DNA of 35,201 nt from positions 1-35,201 of the forward strand of contig DKNE01000015.1 in the NCBI GenBank assembly GCA_002470645.1. Reading direction: 5' to 3'. Below are positions 9,076-19,449 of this stretch, piece by piece. The notes under the pieces were generated by a model that had not been told where the DNA came from, did not search any database, and saw only the letters and a list, made by a program, of their open reading frames with translations. Position 1 is the stretch's first letter, and every line of letters begins with the position of its first letter. Source of the stretch: Patescibacteria group bacterium UBA7396 (GTDB taxonomy: Bacteria; Patescibacteriota; Gracilibacteria; BD1-5; UBA6164). Both the position numbers and the translations under genes were made by a program.

Positions 9076-10485
9076 ATGATAAATTTTAAATTTTCAACTG
9101 AAAATATGCAAAGCTTACAAGAAATCATTTCACTTATAGATTCAGCAATAAAAGTTGATGCAAATAATTTGATTACCGGGGGAGGAATTATTCAAGATGG
9201 GTTTGATAATGAAATAGATGAATTAAGAAATTTAGTAAACCACTCTCATGAATGGTTGAATGATTATACTCAAAAATTAGTCTTAGATACTTGAATTACT
9301 ACTTTAAAAATCAAGTATACTTCAGCATCAGGATATTTTATAGAAGTACCCCTTTCTCAAAAAGCAAAAATTCCGGAACATTTTGTTCATAAAACTACTT
9401 TAGTGAATGCTTTGCGTTTTACAACTCAAGAACTTAGAGAGTTTGAATCAAAAATTATCAATGCAGAAGGTCTTTTATATGAAAAAGAGTACCAGATTTT
9501 TAAAGATATTTCGTGAAAAATATTACAAGATTTTCATTCAATTAAAAGATCTTCTCAACAAATTGCTGATATAGATTATCTTACAAATTTAGCCTATATA
9601 GCATATGAAAATGATTATATAAAACCAAAAATACATACTGGGTATGATTTAGAGGTTATTTGATGAAGACATCCTGTGGTGGAAAAAATAGAAAAGAATT
9701 TTATAGCCAATGATTTATTTTTTTCACAAAAAGATTTTGTTAATATTATTACATGACCAAATATGTGATGAAAATCGACATATTTGAGACAAAATGCACT
9801 GATTATTTTAATGGCACACTTGGGAAGTTTTGTTCCAGCAAAACAAGCAATAATTCCTCTTACTGATAAAATATTTTCAAGGGTAGGTGCTAGTGATAAT
9901 CTGTTTGTTTGATCATCAACTTTTATGGTAGAAATGCAAGAGGTTGCAAATATATTAAATAATTCTACCAAAAATAGCTTTGTGATTATTGATGAAGTTG
10001 GGAGATGAACATCAACCTATGACGGGATGAGTCTTGCTTGGGCTATATTAAAAGAAAATCATAATAATATTAAGGCAAAAACTTTATTTGCTACGCATTA
10101 TCATGAACTTGTAGATGAATCAAAAAAATTGTCTTGAGTATCAAATTTTTCAGTCGCAGTTTCAGAAAATGAAGAGAATATTGTTTTTTTAAGAAAAATT
10201 ATTCCTGGAAGTATAAAAAAAAGTTATGGTATAGAGGTAGCAAAATTGGCATGACTTCCACCTTCTGTTATAAATGAAGCAAATCATTTTTTATCAAATT
10301 TTGAAAGAAAAAATACTTTTTCTCAAATGACTTTGTGAAATTTTGGTACAGAAATAAAAGAAAAAATTGTTTATAGAGAGAAAGAAAGTGAGGTAGAGTT
10401 AGTATTAAAAGGGATAAATATTAATGATGTTACTCCCATTCAGGCACTCAATTTACTTTCTGAATTAAAGCAGAAAATCAATTAA
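9076..10485 (+). CDS. N-terminally short MutS-like ATPase
   Basis: Protein of 469 residues matching the C-terminal half of MutS. It begins inside the core/lever domain (residues 1-60, IDSAIKVDANNLITGGGIIQDGFD), then the clamp ('LKIKYTSASGYFIEVPLS', 'KTTLVNALRFTTQELREFE'), then the ABC-type ATPase. Walker A is GPNMGGKST with three of its glycines UGA. The Walker B/signature region is VIIDEVGRGTSTYDGMSLAWA, then TLFATHYHEL, and a helix-turn-helix near AGLPPSVINEANHF. The mismatch-binding domain I and connector domain II (normally ~270-380 residues) are absent. The upstream sequence is the start of a divergent gene, so this is not a split gene. It could act as a clamp ATPase partner of another MutS. 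Confidence 0.88.
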
Positions 10486-10492
10486 ATTTGAA

Positions 10493-10528
10493 ATTGAAAG
10501 TATTTTTGTATAATGCTTTCAATTTTTA
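10493..10528 (+). terminator. hairpin between MutS-like and glycosyltransferase genes
   Basis: Stem ATTGAAAG (10493-10500) with CTTTCAAT (10516-10523), 15-base loop, then TTTT. It is a weak terminator of the MutS-like gene. The same segment holds TATAAT at 10509-10514, with TTGAAA at 10488-10493 (15-base spacer), so it may instead or also be the promoter of the next gene. Confidence 0.45.
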
Positions 10529-10545
10529 TATCTTTAACATAAAGT

Positions 10546-11637
10546 ATGTCTAAAAAATCAATTATTCTTCACGACACGTTTTTATATAAATGATGATGAG
10601 AAAGGCTTATTATGATGATGGCAAAAGCCCTAAAAGCTGATATCGCGTCTTGATTTTTTTCACGTGGAAGTTTTGATCTCAGAAAAGAATGATTTGAGTG
10701 AAAAATGATTCCACTTTCCAGTGAAATCTTTAAAAAATGATTTCGTCATATCAAATTAAAATGAGCATTTTTATTGAAAACAAGATTTTTACGTGAATAT
10801 GATACGGTTATTTTTTCTTGAGATAGTATTAGTGCGGTTATGAATTGTAATAAAGATCAAAAAAAGATTTATTATTGTCATACTCCACCCAGATATTTAT
10901 ATGATTTACATGATTTATATCTGGAAAAAGTCCCAAAATATCTAAAATGAATTTTTAAAATCGCCTGTAAAATATTTAGAACCATGTATGAAAGAGATAT
11001 TTCAAAAATCGATATTATTCTTACAAATTCACAAAATACTCAATCAAGAATTCAAAAATTTTTATGAGTAGAAGCTCATATTCTCTATCCACCAGTAAAT
11101 TTGGGAGAATTTAGATTTTTATGACAAAAAGAGTATTATCTTTCATTTGCGAGACTTTCTGATGCAAAAAGAGTAGATAAAATTGTAGAGGCATTTAAAC
11201 AAATGCCTGATAAAAACCTGATTATTATTTATGGAGAAAACGACCCACAAAAAGAAAAAATATTTGAACTTGCTTCATGACAGGAAAATATACAATTTGT
11301 AACTCTTCCTGGAAATGAATGATTTACTGAATATGTTGGAAATGCAATTGCAACTTTATATATTCCTATTGATGAGGATTTTGGAATGAGTCCGGTAGAA
11401 AGTATGGCAGCTGGAAAACCAGTGATTTGAGTAAATGATGGAGGACTCAAAGAAACTATTATAGATGGAAAAACAGGTATATTAATAGAAAAAGAAGCAA
11501 AAGTAGAAGATATTATTTCAGCGGTGCAAGAGTTAACTCCTGAAAAATGTATTGAAATGAGATATGATTGTGAGTATAGAGCACGTGATTTTTCACTTGA
11601 AACATTTGAAGAAAAATTAAAATGATTCGTAGATTAA
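10546..11637 (+). CDS. family GT4 glycosyltransferase
   Basis: Protein of 363 residues with the GT-B fold. The N-terminal acceptor domain starts IILHDTFLYKGGGERLIMMMAKAL, the usual 'GGxER' loop with UGA glycines. The C-terminal nucleotide-sugar domain has 'YLSFARLSDAKRVDKIVEAF' and the EX7E motif (EDFGMSPVE), then SMAAGKPVIGVNDGG and ETIIDGKTGILIE. Family GT4 retaining enzymes transfer sugars such as mannose, glucose or GlcNAc to lipids or glycans; the donor cannot be read from sequence. The CHTPPRYLYDLHDLYL segment is typical of cell-surface-glycan GT4 enzymes. No signal or membrane segment, so it acts on the cytoplasmic face. It converges on the A24-like gene with a shared terminator. Confidence 0.9.
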
Positions 11638-11671
11638 AAAAGCTTTTGAAAAATTTTTCAAAAGCTTTTTT
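11636..11671. terminator. perfect 36-base palindromic terminator
   Basis: AAAAAAGCTTTTGAAAAA followed directly by its exact complement. It overlaps the stop codon of both convergent genes (11635-11637 and 11670-11672) and works as a terminator in either direction. Confidence 0.85.
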
Positions 11672-12779
11672 ATAAACTATGGAATATGTATAATCACAGG
11701 AAAACTAAAAAAATATAAGGTCAAAAAGAAAATGAATTGTATATTTTTATTTGATACAATATAGTATAACCATTTTTTTCTTCTATATTCCTTTGATTGA
11801 TTACATGATATATTTTCTTAATTCTATGAGCTGTTTCATAGGTAACTGGATTTTGAAAAAGATCGAAAAATTTTTTTCATCGAATAATTTTTTTTTCGAC
11901 TAAGAGTTTTACTATACTATTATACTGTCAAAATATAAACATAAGGAAATCTTTATCTACTTTCATCCCAGCTTTTAATTCATCAATATGAATAAATTTT
12001 TGTTCATTTTCTTCTATCATAATACGAATTCCTCCTATTAATCATGATATAAGAGATATAGTAAGTATAAAAAAGAAAAATTGTTGCCATGAAAAGAGAA
12101 TATATTGATTGAATAATCCATATAAAAATACTAAAAATATGCTTGTATATATGATTCATAAAATAATGTTTTTATATTTTGTATCAGAGAGAATTTTTTT
12201 GTATCCTAATTTAAAAATAGAAATAAATATAAACATACTTATCGTCCAAAATACATAAATAGACTGGATAAATTCTCAATATCCTAAAAAATATATTGTC
12301 CCATAAAGTATTTGTATGATAAAAAAAATGTTTAAAATTCCTGCTATTTTTCATACAAAACTTAATAAAGAAAAATCATTTGAAATATTGAAAAATTTTT
12401 TTACTCAGACTTTTGTAACATAAACGATAGATTCAATGAGTATTTTACAAAAAATAACGATAGAAATTCCTCATAAAAAATAACCGATTTTATCTCATAA
12501 AAATAATGAAAGAACTAATATATATTTTATGTCTCATCCGGGAAGTATTTTATATCCATATAAAATAAGTAATATGAGTACATTTATAAAAAAATACAAG
12601 AAAAAAAATATATTGTATTGAAAATCAGAAAAAATATAAAATAATCAAAAAAGTAATAAAAGTAGGATAATGAATATATTCTTAATTACTTTATACTTTA
12701 TATCTTGGTAAATAATCATAAAATTGATTCATAAAAAGGCACACCAAAATAAAGTATGAACTATGATATCATTATCCAT
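11670..12779 (-). CDS. A24 prepilin-peptidase-like membrane protein
   Basis: Protein of 369 residues with about seven or eight hydrophobic spans in residues 1-250. Two aspartates match the A24 aspartyl protease pair: 'IIYQDIKYKVIKN' in an early loop (first Asp; compare D...IPN) and 'LPGGDIKYILVLSLFLGD' (GGD, the GxGD motif). These enzymes cleave and sometimes methylate type IV pilin-like leaders. A C-terminal ~110-residue extension (ENEQKFIHIDELKAGMKVD..., then a final span) is not part of the usual enzyme. It is the last gene of the 18-kb run; its ATG overlaps the end of the preceding radical-SAM gene by 8 bases. It could process an exported substrate of this cluster. Identification rests on the two motifs and the topology. 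Confidence 0.65.
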
Positions 12780-14856
12780 GTGTTTTATGCGTTAAAAGTC
12801 TATTTTTTATCAATATCATGATAAAGGTGGTAGTATTTTTTATAGAGTTATTTTCAATATTTTCTTGAAGAGAAATACTAGAATTATAATTTTCTATAAA
12901 TGGCTTATATTCTATAGGTAGAGTACATTCATAAAAATTTATCCAATCATATACAGTAATTTCTGCATGACTTGTATCAGTTATTAAAAGTCAAGTTGAG
13001 AGATCAAATTTTTCTTTTAATATATTTTCAAATTCTAATTTCAATACATTTTTATTTATATTTTTAAATCATATATAAGGATTATCTTTATATATCATTT
13101 TCATTTTATAAAAATAGTTTGATCTATCTATAAAATCCCAAAAATCTTTGGATGAATTAAAATTTTCATTTCCGTTTAACCAAGGAGTAAATTGTTCAGT
13201 ATGTATTTTTTCTGCAAGTACTCTGTATAATTTTAAATCTCTTTTTTCTCAATTGGTATATTCAAATTCAAAATTGAGATTCAGAGGATTATTAATCATG
13301 TCTTTATGTACTTTTATATCAAACTCTTCTAAATTATCATAAATATATGATCATTTCATTAATCAGAAAATATTTGGAGTTGTGGTATAATAATGAGAAT
13401 TATTAATATTTTTTACTAAAAAATTATAAGTTGCAATACTTTCTAATCTTGTTTCACTTGGAAATCACATAATAGAATAATTATGGAATCAAATTCCACT
13501 AGAGTCAAAATTATGTATCAATCTTAATTTATCTGATAAAGAGATATGTTTTTCTCATTTATTTCATATATCTTCATTAATACGGTCTGATGCTGATTCC
13601 AATCAAATACCACAATATCTTGCACCAGATTTATATAAAAGTTCACAAACTTCTTTGGTATACATTTTATCAAACCTTGTACGGAATTGATAGAGCAGAG
13701 TAATTTTATTTTCAATAATCTTTTTTGCAAAATTAATAATTTGTCTTGGAGGAACTGCTTCATCTCAAAATGTTATTGAATAAATCTCATTTTTTTTAAT
13801 AAACTCTACCCATTTATCAACAAAAAAATCATATTTATAATTATTATTAAAACTGAGACTATTTTGAGAATTTATTGTACAAAAATTACATTTACTCCAA
13901 TAACATTTATAAGGAAACATACGACCATATGCTGTATTTTTCCCAAACATTTTGTTTGGATAATAAGAATCAAAAGTATCTTGTATAAATTTTTCTATTG
14001 GGTCAACTTCATTTCATTTATCAAAAGGATATTCTTTAAAGGTTCCATCTGAAATATCAATCAAATTGGTAAGCTTAATATCAGGTTTTTCATTTAAGTA
14101 ACCAACTAATTTTTTAATAGAATTTCCAAAGTCTCTATATAAAACAAAATAATCTATATAATCTTTAAAAAACTCAATTTCATCTTGTATAAAGCTTCAC
14201 CATTGAGTATAATCAAATTGTTCATTTGCTTCTGAAATATTTAAAAGAACTTTACTATTTTTTGTATTATCTTTAATAATTTTTCAGATAATGAGAGCTG
14301 TTATAATTTCATCAGGCCAAAAAATTTTTAAAACATATATTTTATTATCTTCTAATAATTTATTTTCAAGTAAAGATGAATATAAAAATTCTTGTAATAA
14401 TTCATTGTTGTCAGAGAGAAACTTAGTTTTTACTTCTTGAAAGATACTTTTAATATCTAAACTTCTATTGTAATGATAAGTAATACCTTTTAAAAGAGTA
14501 ATAGTAATATTTGAATCTTTATAATATTCATTATATAATCATACTATTTTTGTAAAAATAACATAACTTAAAAACAAATCTTGAGGTCTAATTTGCTCAT
14601 GTTGTAATAGATTTATTTTTGACTTTATAGTTTTTAATTGTTTTAAAAAATAATTAATATTACTTAATTCTTTTTTGCTTATCTCTCAATTTTTAATTTT
14701 GCTAGGTAAATATTTTTTATAAATAAAATCAAAAAAATATTGGTAGTTTAAAATTTTATCCCAAAACATACTTGATAAATTCTGGGGAGATTTATAAAAT
14801 ATTTCATAAATAGTTAATTTTGAAATAGAATTTAATTTTGTAACTGAATATTTCAT
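12772..14856 (-). CDS. radical-SAM protein with CX4CX2C cluster motif
   Basis: Protein of 694 residues. The [4Fe-4S] motif KCYWSKCNFC (C318, C323, C326) has four, not three, residues between the first two cysteines, as in some B12-binding-type radical-SAM enzymes with 'CYWGKCxFC'. Downstream, 'ITFGDEAVPPRQIINF', 'QFRTRFDKMYTKEVCELLYKSGARYCGIGLESASDRI' and 'YSIMGFPSETRLES' are typical of the TIM-barrel. The N-terminal ~300 residues include 'KIYVLKIFGPDEIITALIIGKIIKD' and 'VLLNISEANEQFDY', which look like a cobalamin-binding Rossmann domain, but I see no clear DxHxxG. The start overlaps the preceding gene's stop by one base (TAATG). The substrate is unknown; context suggests a peptide or envelope molecule. 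Confidence 0.82.
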
Positions 14857-16316
14857 TATCTTAAAATTATTGGTAAATTCGGTAATTTTATATTCATTTT
14901 TTGAATATATTTTTCAGCAATTAATAAATCTTTTTGTGTAAAAGTATCACTATAATGTATCTTTGGTACATAAAAATCTTTTTTTAAACCAGTATCATGT
15001 TCAGTTTTGATTCCATATTTTTCTTTATTTTCCTCTAGTTTTGTTTTTGGATTTAAATATAATTTATTTATAAAAATTTTATTTGGTGCCAAAGATATTG
15101 CAAAATGTAAAGTTTTTATAAATTCTGCTAGTACTTCTTCAGGAAGTCATAAAATCATATCAATATTTACAGAGATTCATTTTCATTTTAAATTTTCAAT
15201 AGTCATTTTAAAATGATTTTCTGAAAAATTACGATTCATTTCTTTATTTACTTGCATTGATTTTGATTGTAAGCCTATTTTTATAGCTCAAAAATTTACA
15301 CTATTTAATTTTTTAAAAATCTTTTCATTAAGTAACTCATATCTAGAATCAATTTTATAAGTGAACGAATATTGTGAAAGTAAGTTATTTATTTCCTCTA
15401 ATCTATTGTAGTTTGTAGAGATAAAACAGTCATCAAAAAACCGAATAGTTTTATATCATAATTTTTCTAAAACATCAAGTTCCTTTTTTAAAACATCAAG
15501 AGGAATTTGTCGAACTGTTTTATATCTTGCTCAACGAAAGCAGTAAGTACAACTAAATCTACATCATCTTCCACTCATAAGCATGACAGAATCTTGAGAA
15601 TTACTTCTCATATACTGAGAATATTTTTCATTTGGCCATAAATACATAATAGATTCGTCATATTTTTCGCGTTTTTCTGCTACTTTTAAGTGGATAATTT
15701 CATCTTTTGATTTTGAAAAGTTGAAAAAGTATTTATTATAATATGAACCTATAATATAATCTCATAAATCATAGTTTACTTCTTCTTCCTTTGTTTTTGT
15801 TATACCCCCATTAATATTTCTAAAATAAATGTTAGCAATATTTTCAAGAGAAGTTTTTTTGTAAAACAATTCATAAAAAAAATATTCGATATCATTGGAA
15901 ATAAATAACTCAATATTTGTAAAATGAGACATTAAAATCTGTATGTCATCTTCTTTTGTTTTAAAGCTATGGATAATAACTTTTTTATTTATATTATTAT
16001 CTTTTAAATATTGTAATATTTTATTTACAAAAATATAGGCATATTCATTTGAATGATAGTAATTTTCTAAAAAAAATATGAAATAATCTTCTTGATAATC
16101 TTGTATTTTACTTTTTATATAGTCATAGCTACTTTCAAAAGGGTACACATATTGGATTGAAAATTGCTCCAATCAAAATCATAATTTATCAATACATAAT
16201 GATATTAGTGTTGATGATACTATATCTGGTTGCATAGCAAAAGATACATCTTTCGTTTGAAAAGGGAAAAGACGTATTTTTTGAGATAGGAGATTATGTA
16301 TATCTATTCATTTCAT
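14856..16316 (-). CDS. radical-SAM protein, tandem paralog A
   Basis: Protein of 486 residues, exactly the same length as its upstream neighbour, with the cluster motif at the same residues: GRGCRFSCTYCFRG (C252, C256, C259). The N-terminal ~210 residues form a poorly conserved domain (FPFQTKDVSFAMQPDIVSST...), probably a degenerate cobalamin-binding or substrate domain. After the cluster come VRQIPLDVLKKELDVLEKLGY, 'FFDDCFIST', 'IGLQSKSMQ' and 'MILGLPEE', all radical-SAM barrel features. The last ~60 residues (NPKT...HDTGLKKDFYVPKIHYSDTF...) are nearly identical to the paralog while the rest is much more diverged. It ends with IILR and its stop overlaps the next ATG. I do not recognise a named family. 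Confidence 0.85.
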
Positions 16317-16321
16317 TATTT

Positions 16322-17782
16322 TTACCTTAATATTATGTTTACAGTATCAATTTTTTTCATAGAGGCAAGAATATATTTTTCAGCAATCAATAAATCTTTT
16401 TGTGTAAATGTATCGCTGTAATGTATCTTTGGTACATAAAAATCTTTTTTTAAACCGGTATCATGCTCAGTTTTAATACCATATTTTTCTTTATTTTTAT
16501 CAAGTTCTGTTTTTGGATTTAAGAAGAGTTTGTTGATAAATACAGAGGTAGGTTGTAATGATACTGCAAAGTGAAAAGTTTTTATAAAATCCATTACGGT
16601 ATCACCTGGAAGTCATAGTATTAAATCAATAGAAATATTCATTCCTTTTGATTTCATATTTTGAATTACTCCAGTAAATTTTTCTATATTTATGTTTCTT
16701 TTACTGTCTAAATTTGCTTGTTTTCAAATACTTTGTAGTCAAACTTGAATTTTTTTAATTTTTGCTTTTGATAATTTTTCTAAATTTACTTCATTAAGAG
16801 TTTCGTATCTAGAAGCTATTTGATAATAAAAAGGATATTGTGAAAAAAGTTCTATAATTTCATCTAATCTGTCATGATTTGTTGATACAAAACAATCATC
16901 ATAGAGATAAATATCAGTATATCAGAGTTGTTGTATAGTATCTAAATCTTTTTTGATTACATCAATAGGTATCTGTCTTACTTTATTATATTTTACTCAT
17001 CTATAACAATAACTACAATTAAATCTGCATCATCTTCCTGTAGTTAGCATAATATGATTTTCTCAGAGATTTCTGAGTAGTTGGGTATATTTTTCATTAG
17101 TCCATTGATAAAAAATATCATCGTTATAAACTTTTCTTTTTTCATTTGAACGCAGAAAGATAATTTCATCTTTTGATTTTGGAAAGTTGAAAAAATAGTT
17201 ATTATAATATCCTCAAACAATATATTCTCCTAAATCATAATCAACATTTTCTCTTTTTGTAGCATGATATTGTCCATCATCATCTCTAAAATATATGTTA
17301 GAAATTTCGGTTATAGGGGTTTTTTTATAAAAAAATTCATTAAAAAAATATTCTGAATCTGTATTGAGTACCAAAATAACATTTGGATATTTTTCCATAA
17401 TATCTTGTATATTTTCTTCGTTACTTTTAATAGTATGAATGATTACTTTTTTTTCTATATTATTTTCTTGCATATAATTGAGAACTTTTAGCATAAAATT
17501 ATGCGCATAATCACTTGAATGATAATAATTTTCTAATCAAAATATAAAATAATCTTCTGTAAAACTATCTAATTTTTTAGAAACATAATCAAAATAGTTA
17601 CGAAAAGGGTATACATATTCAATAGAAAATTGAGAAATATGAAATCATAATTTATCAACTAAAAGTGAAATAAGATACAATGAAGGTAAATCATGATATA
17701 AAATAAAATAAATATCTTGAGTTTGTAGCGGAAATAATCTAATATTTTTATACTTTAAATTTTGTATATTTTCTATTTTCAT
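16322..17782 (-). CDS. radical-SAM protein, tandem paralog B
   Basis: Protein of 486 residues and first of the tandem pair, 5 bases from paralog A. The cluster motif is GRGCRFNCSYCYRG (C252, C256, C259). Features follow the paralog: KVRQIPIDVIKKDLDTIQQL, 'LYDDCFVSTN', 'QVGLQSIGKQ', 'LILGLPGD'. The N-terminal ~200 residues (IRLFPLQTQDIYFILYHDLPS...) align with paralog A at moderate identity. The C-terminal ~60 residues are almost identical to it, and both end in IILR. The start is 13 bases after the PRTase-propeller gene's stop. Tandem retention of both copies suggests they act on related substrates or as a heterodimer. Family known: radical SAM; the specific reaction is not readable. Confidence 0.85.
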
Positions 17783-17795
17783 ACTGGTAAAATTA

Positions 17796-19439
17796 TTATT
17801 GTAAATATTTTTTTATATGGTATTTATAAATTCATCACACATGGTCACATACATATAAAAAACCATATTTTTCTTCATATATCATTTTGTTATTAATTTT
17901 TTCTCCATGATATATCATATAATCTACATCTTTTTTTCTCATGTTATAAAAATATATATATCCGTTATTAGATGCAAAAATAATAGTATTTTTAGCTATA
18001 TAAAGTGGTTGGGAAAAAATTTTTCATCATGTTACCACTTTTTGGATAATCTTTCCAGTTTCCGAATCAATATGGTAAAAATATTTATCCAGTCAGCCAA
18101 AAAATATATTATTTTTGTGGAGATAAGGTTTTGTATAAATAATGTTTTCTGTTTTTATATTCCAAATAATTTCTCAAGTATCAGAGTTTACTTTGTAAAA
18201 AAATCAATTATGTGTTCCAAAATATACACTATCTCAAGCTTCATCAAAGCAAAAACCTCATTTTATAGGAGCTCAAATCTCTATTTTATAGAGTATTTTT
18301 CAACTCGATGCTTCTATTCCAATTACTTTTCCATCATTTCATCAACAAATGACTCTATCTTTTTTTGAATGAATTTCAGGGCTACAGTGCACAAAATCAT
18401 CAAAAAATACCTCCCAATTTTTTCTTTTGGTAAGGTGGTTTACAGAAACTAAAGATCATTTTCTTGTCGCATTTGCATGTTCACATCAAATAAATATATC
18501 TCAAGATATTTCATTATAACAAGGACTTGATCAAATATAATCAGCTATTTTTTCATATACATAATTAATTTTTCAAGATTTACTATCTAAAACATACATA
18601 TTTCCATCATAATTTCAAAAAATGAGTTCATCGTTAACAAGAAGAGGTGATGAAAGTATATTTTTATGCCCAGGAGTTCTTTGGAGTATACATTTCCATA
18701 TGATATCTCAGGTTTCTTTATGAATACTTAAAAAATCTCAACTTTCTCATCAAATAAAAAAATTATTTTCTTGAAGTATTGGATTTGATTTAGGAGTATC
18801 TAAAAATAAATTTTGTTGTTCTAAATGAGCTATCTTTTTTAATCTTGGATAAATAATAGCAGAACCTCAAAATCCACCATTCATATAATCTCAGAGTCAA
18901 AAATCTCAGAGTGTAAATAGATACTCTAACTGAATCATATTATTTCTTGCAATATTTTGTCAATTTGGATTTCCAAAATTAACAAAAACAAAAGTTTTAA
19001 ATATTTGTTTATTTTCTGATTCTAAAGCTTTAAAAATAGTATAGAGACTTTGCCCACCGTTGAGTACATCATCAACTATAAAAATTTTTTCGTCTCCTAT
19101 ATTTCCTTCTATGAAATTTCAGAGTCATTTTTCTTTTCTGGTTTTTCTAATATAAAAACCGTTTACTTTTTTTCCTCTTTTTAATCATTCTAGTATAATT
19201 CAGCTGACGAACGGAATTCATCAACTCTCAATACCTCATACTTGAAAAGGATAGTGATGTCAGTATGTATCCCAAAAAAAACGACAAAAAATATCAAGCA
19301 CCTCAGGATTGAGAAATCATTTTCTGAAATCAAAAATCCAGCTACCATTATGGTCAATCATATGATAGAAGTCTTGAGTTTGCTTTTTTATCAGTACATG
19401 TTGGGTGATTAATTTTTGGATTATATTTTTTGTATTCAT
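17796..19439 (-). CDS. phosphoribosyltransferase fused to PQQ-type beta-propeller
   Basis: Protein of 547 residues. Residues ~1-200 resemble orotate phosphoribosyltransferase: 'GIESGGIPFVSGIILEGLKRGKKV', 'YIRKTRKEKGLGNFIEG' (K, K and ...NxIEG as in the OPRTase active-site loop, but Lys where His is usual) and the PRPP-binding 'IFIVDDVLNGGQSLY'. Residues ~215-547 are a repeat of ~40-residue blades (for example 'DGNMYVLDSKSGKINYVYEKIADYIGSSPCYNEISG', 'DGKVIGIEASSGKILYKIEI') typical of PQQ/BamB-like beta-propellers. No signal peptide is visible, so this propeller is apparently cytoplasmic, unlike BamB. The fusion inside a radical-SAM cluster is unusual. It may bind PRPP or a nucleotide and scaffold other proteins. 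Confidence 0.78.
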
Positions 19440-19449
19440 GAATAAGAAA

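Noticed and set aside
13148..13342. Small plus-strand ORF opposite the radical-SAM gene
   Set aside because: Lies antisense inside a clear coding region and has no independent support.
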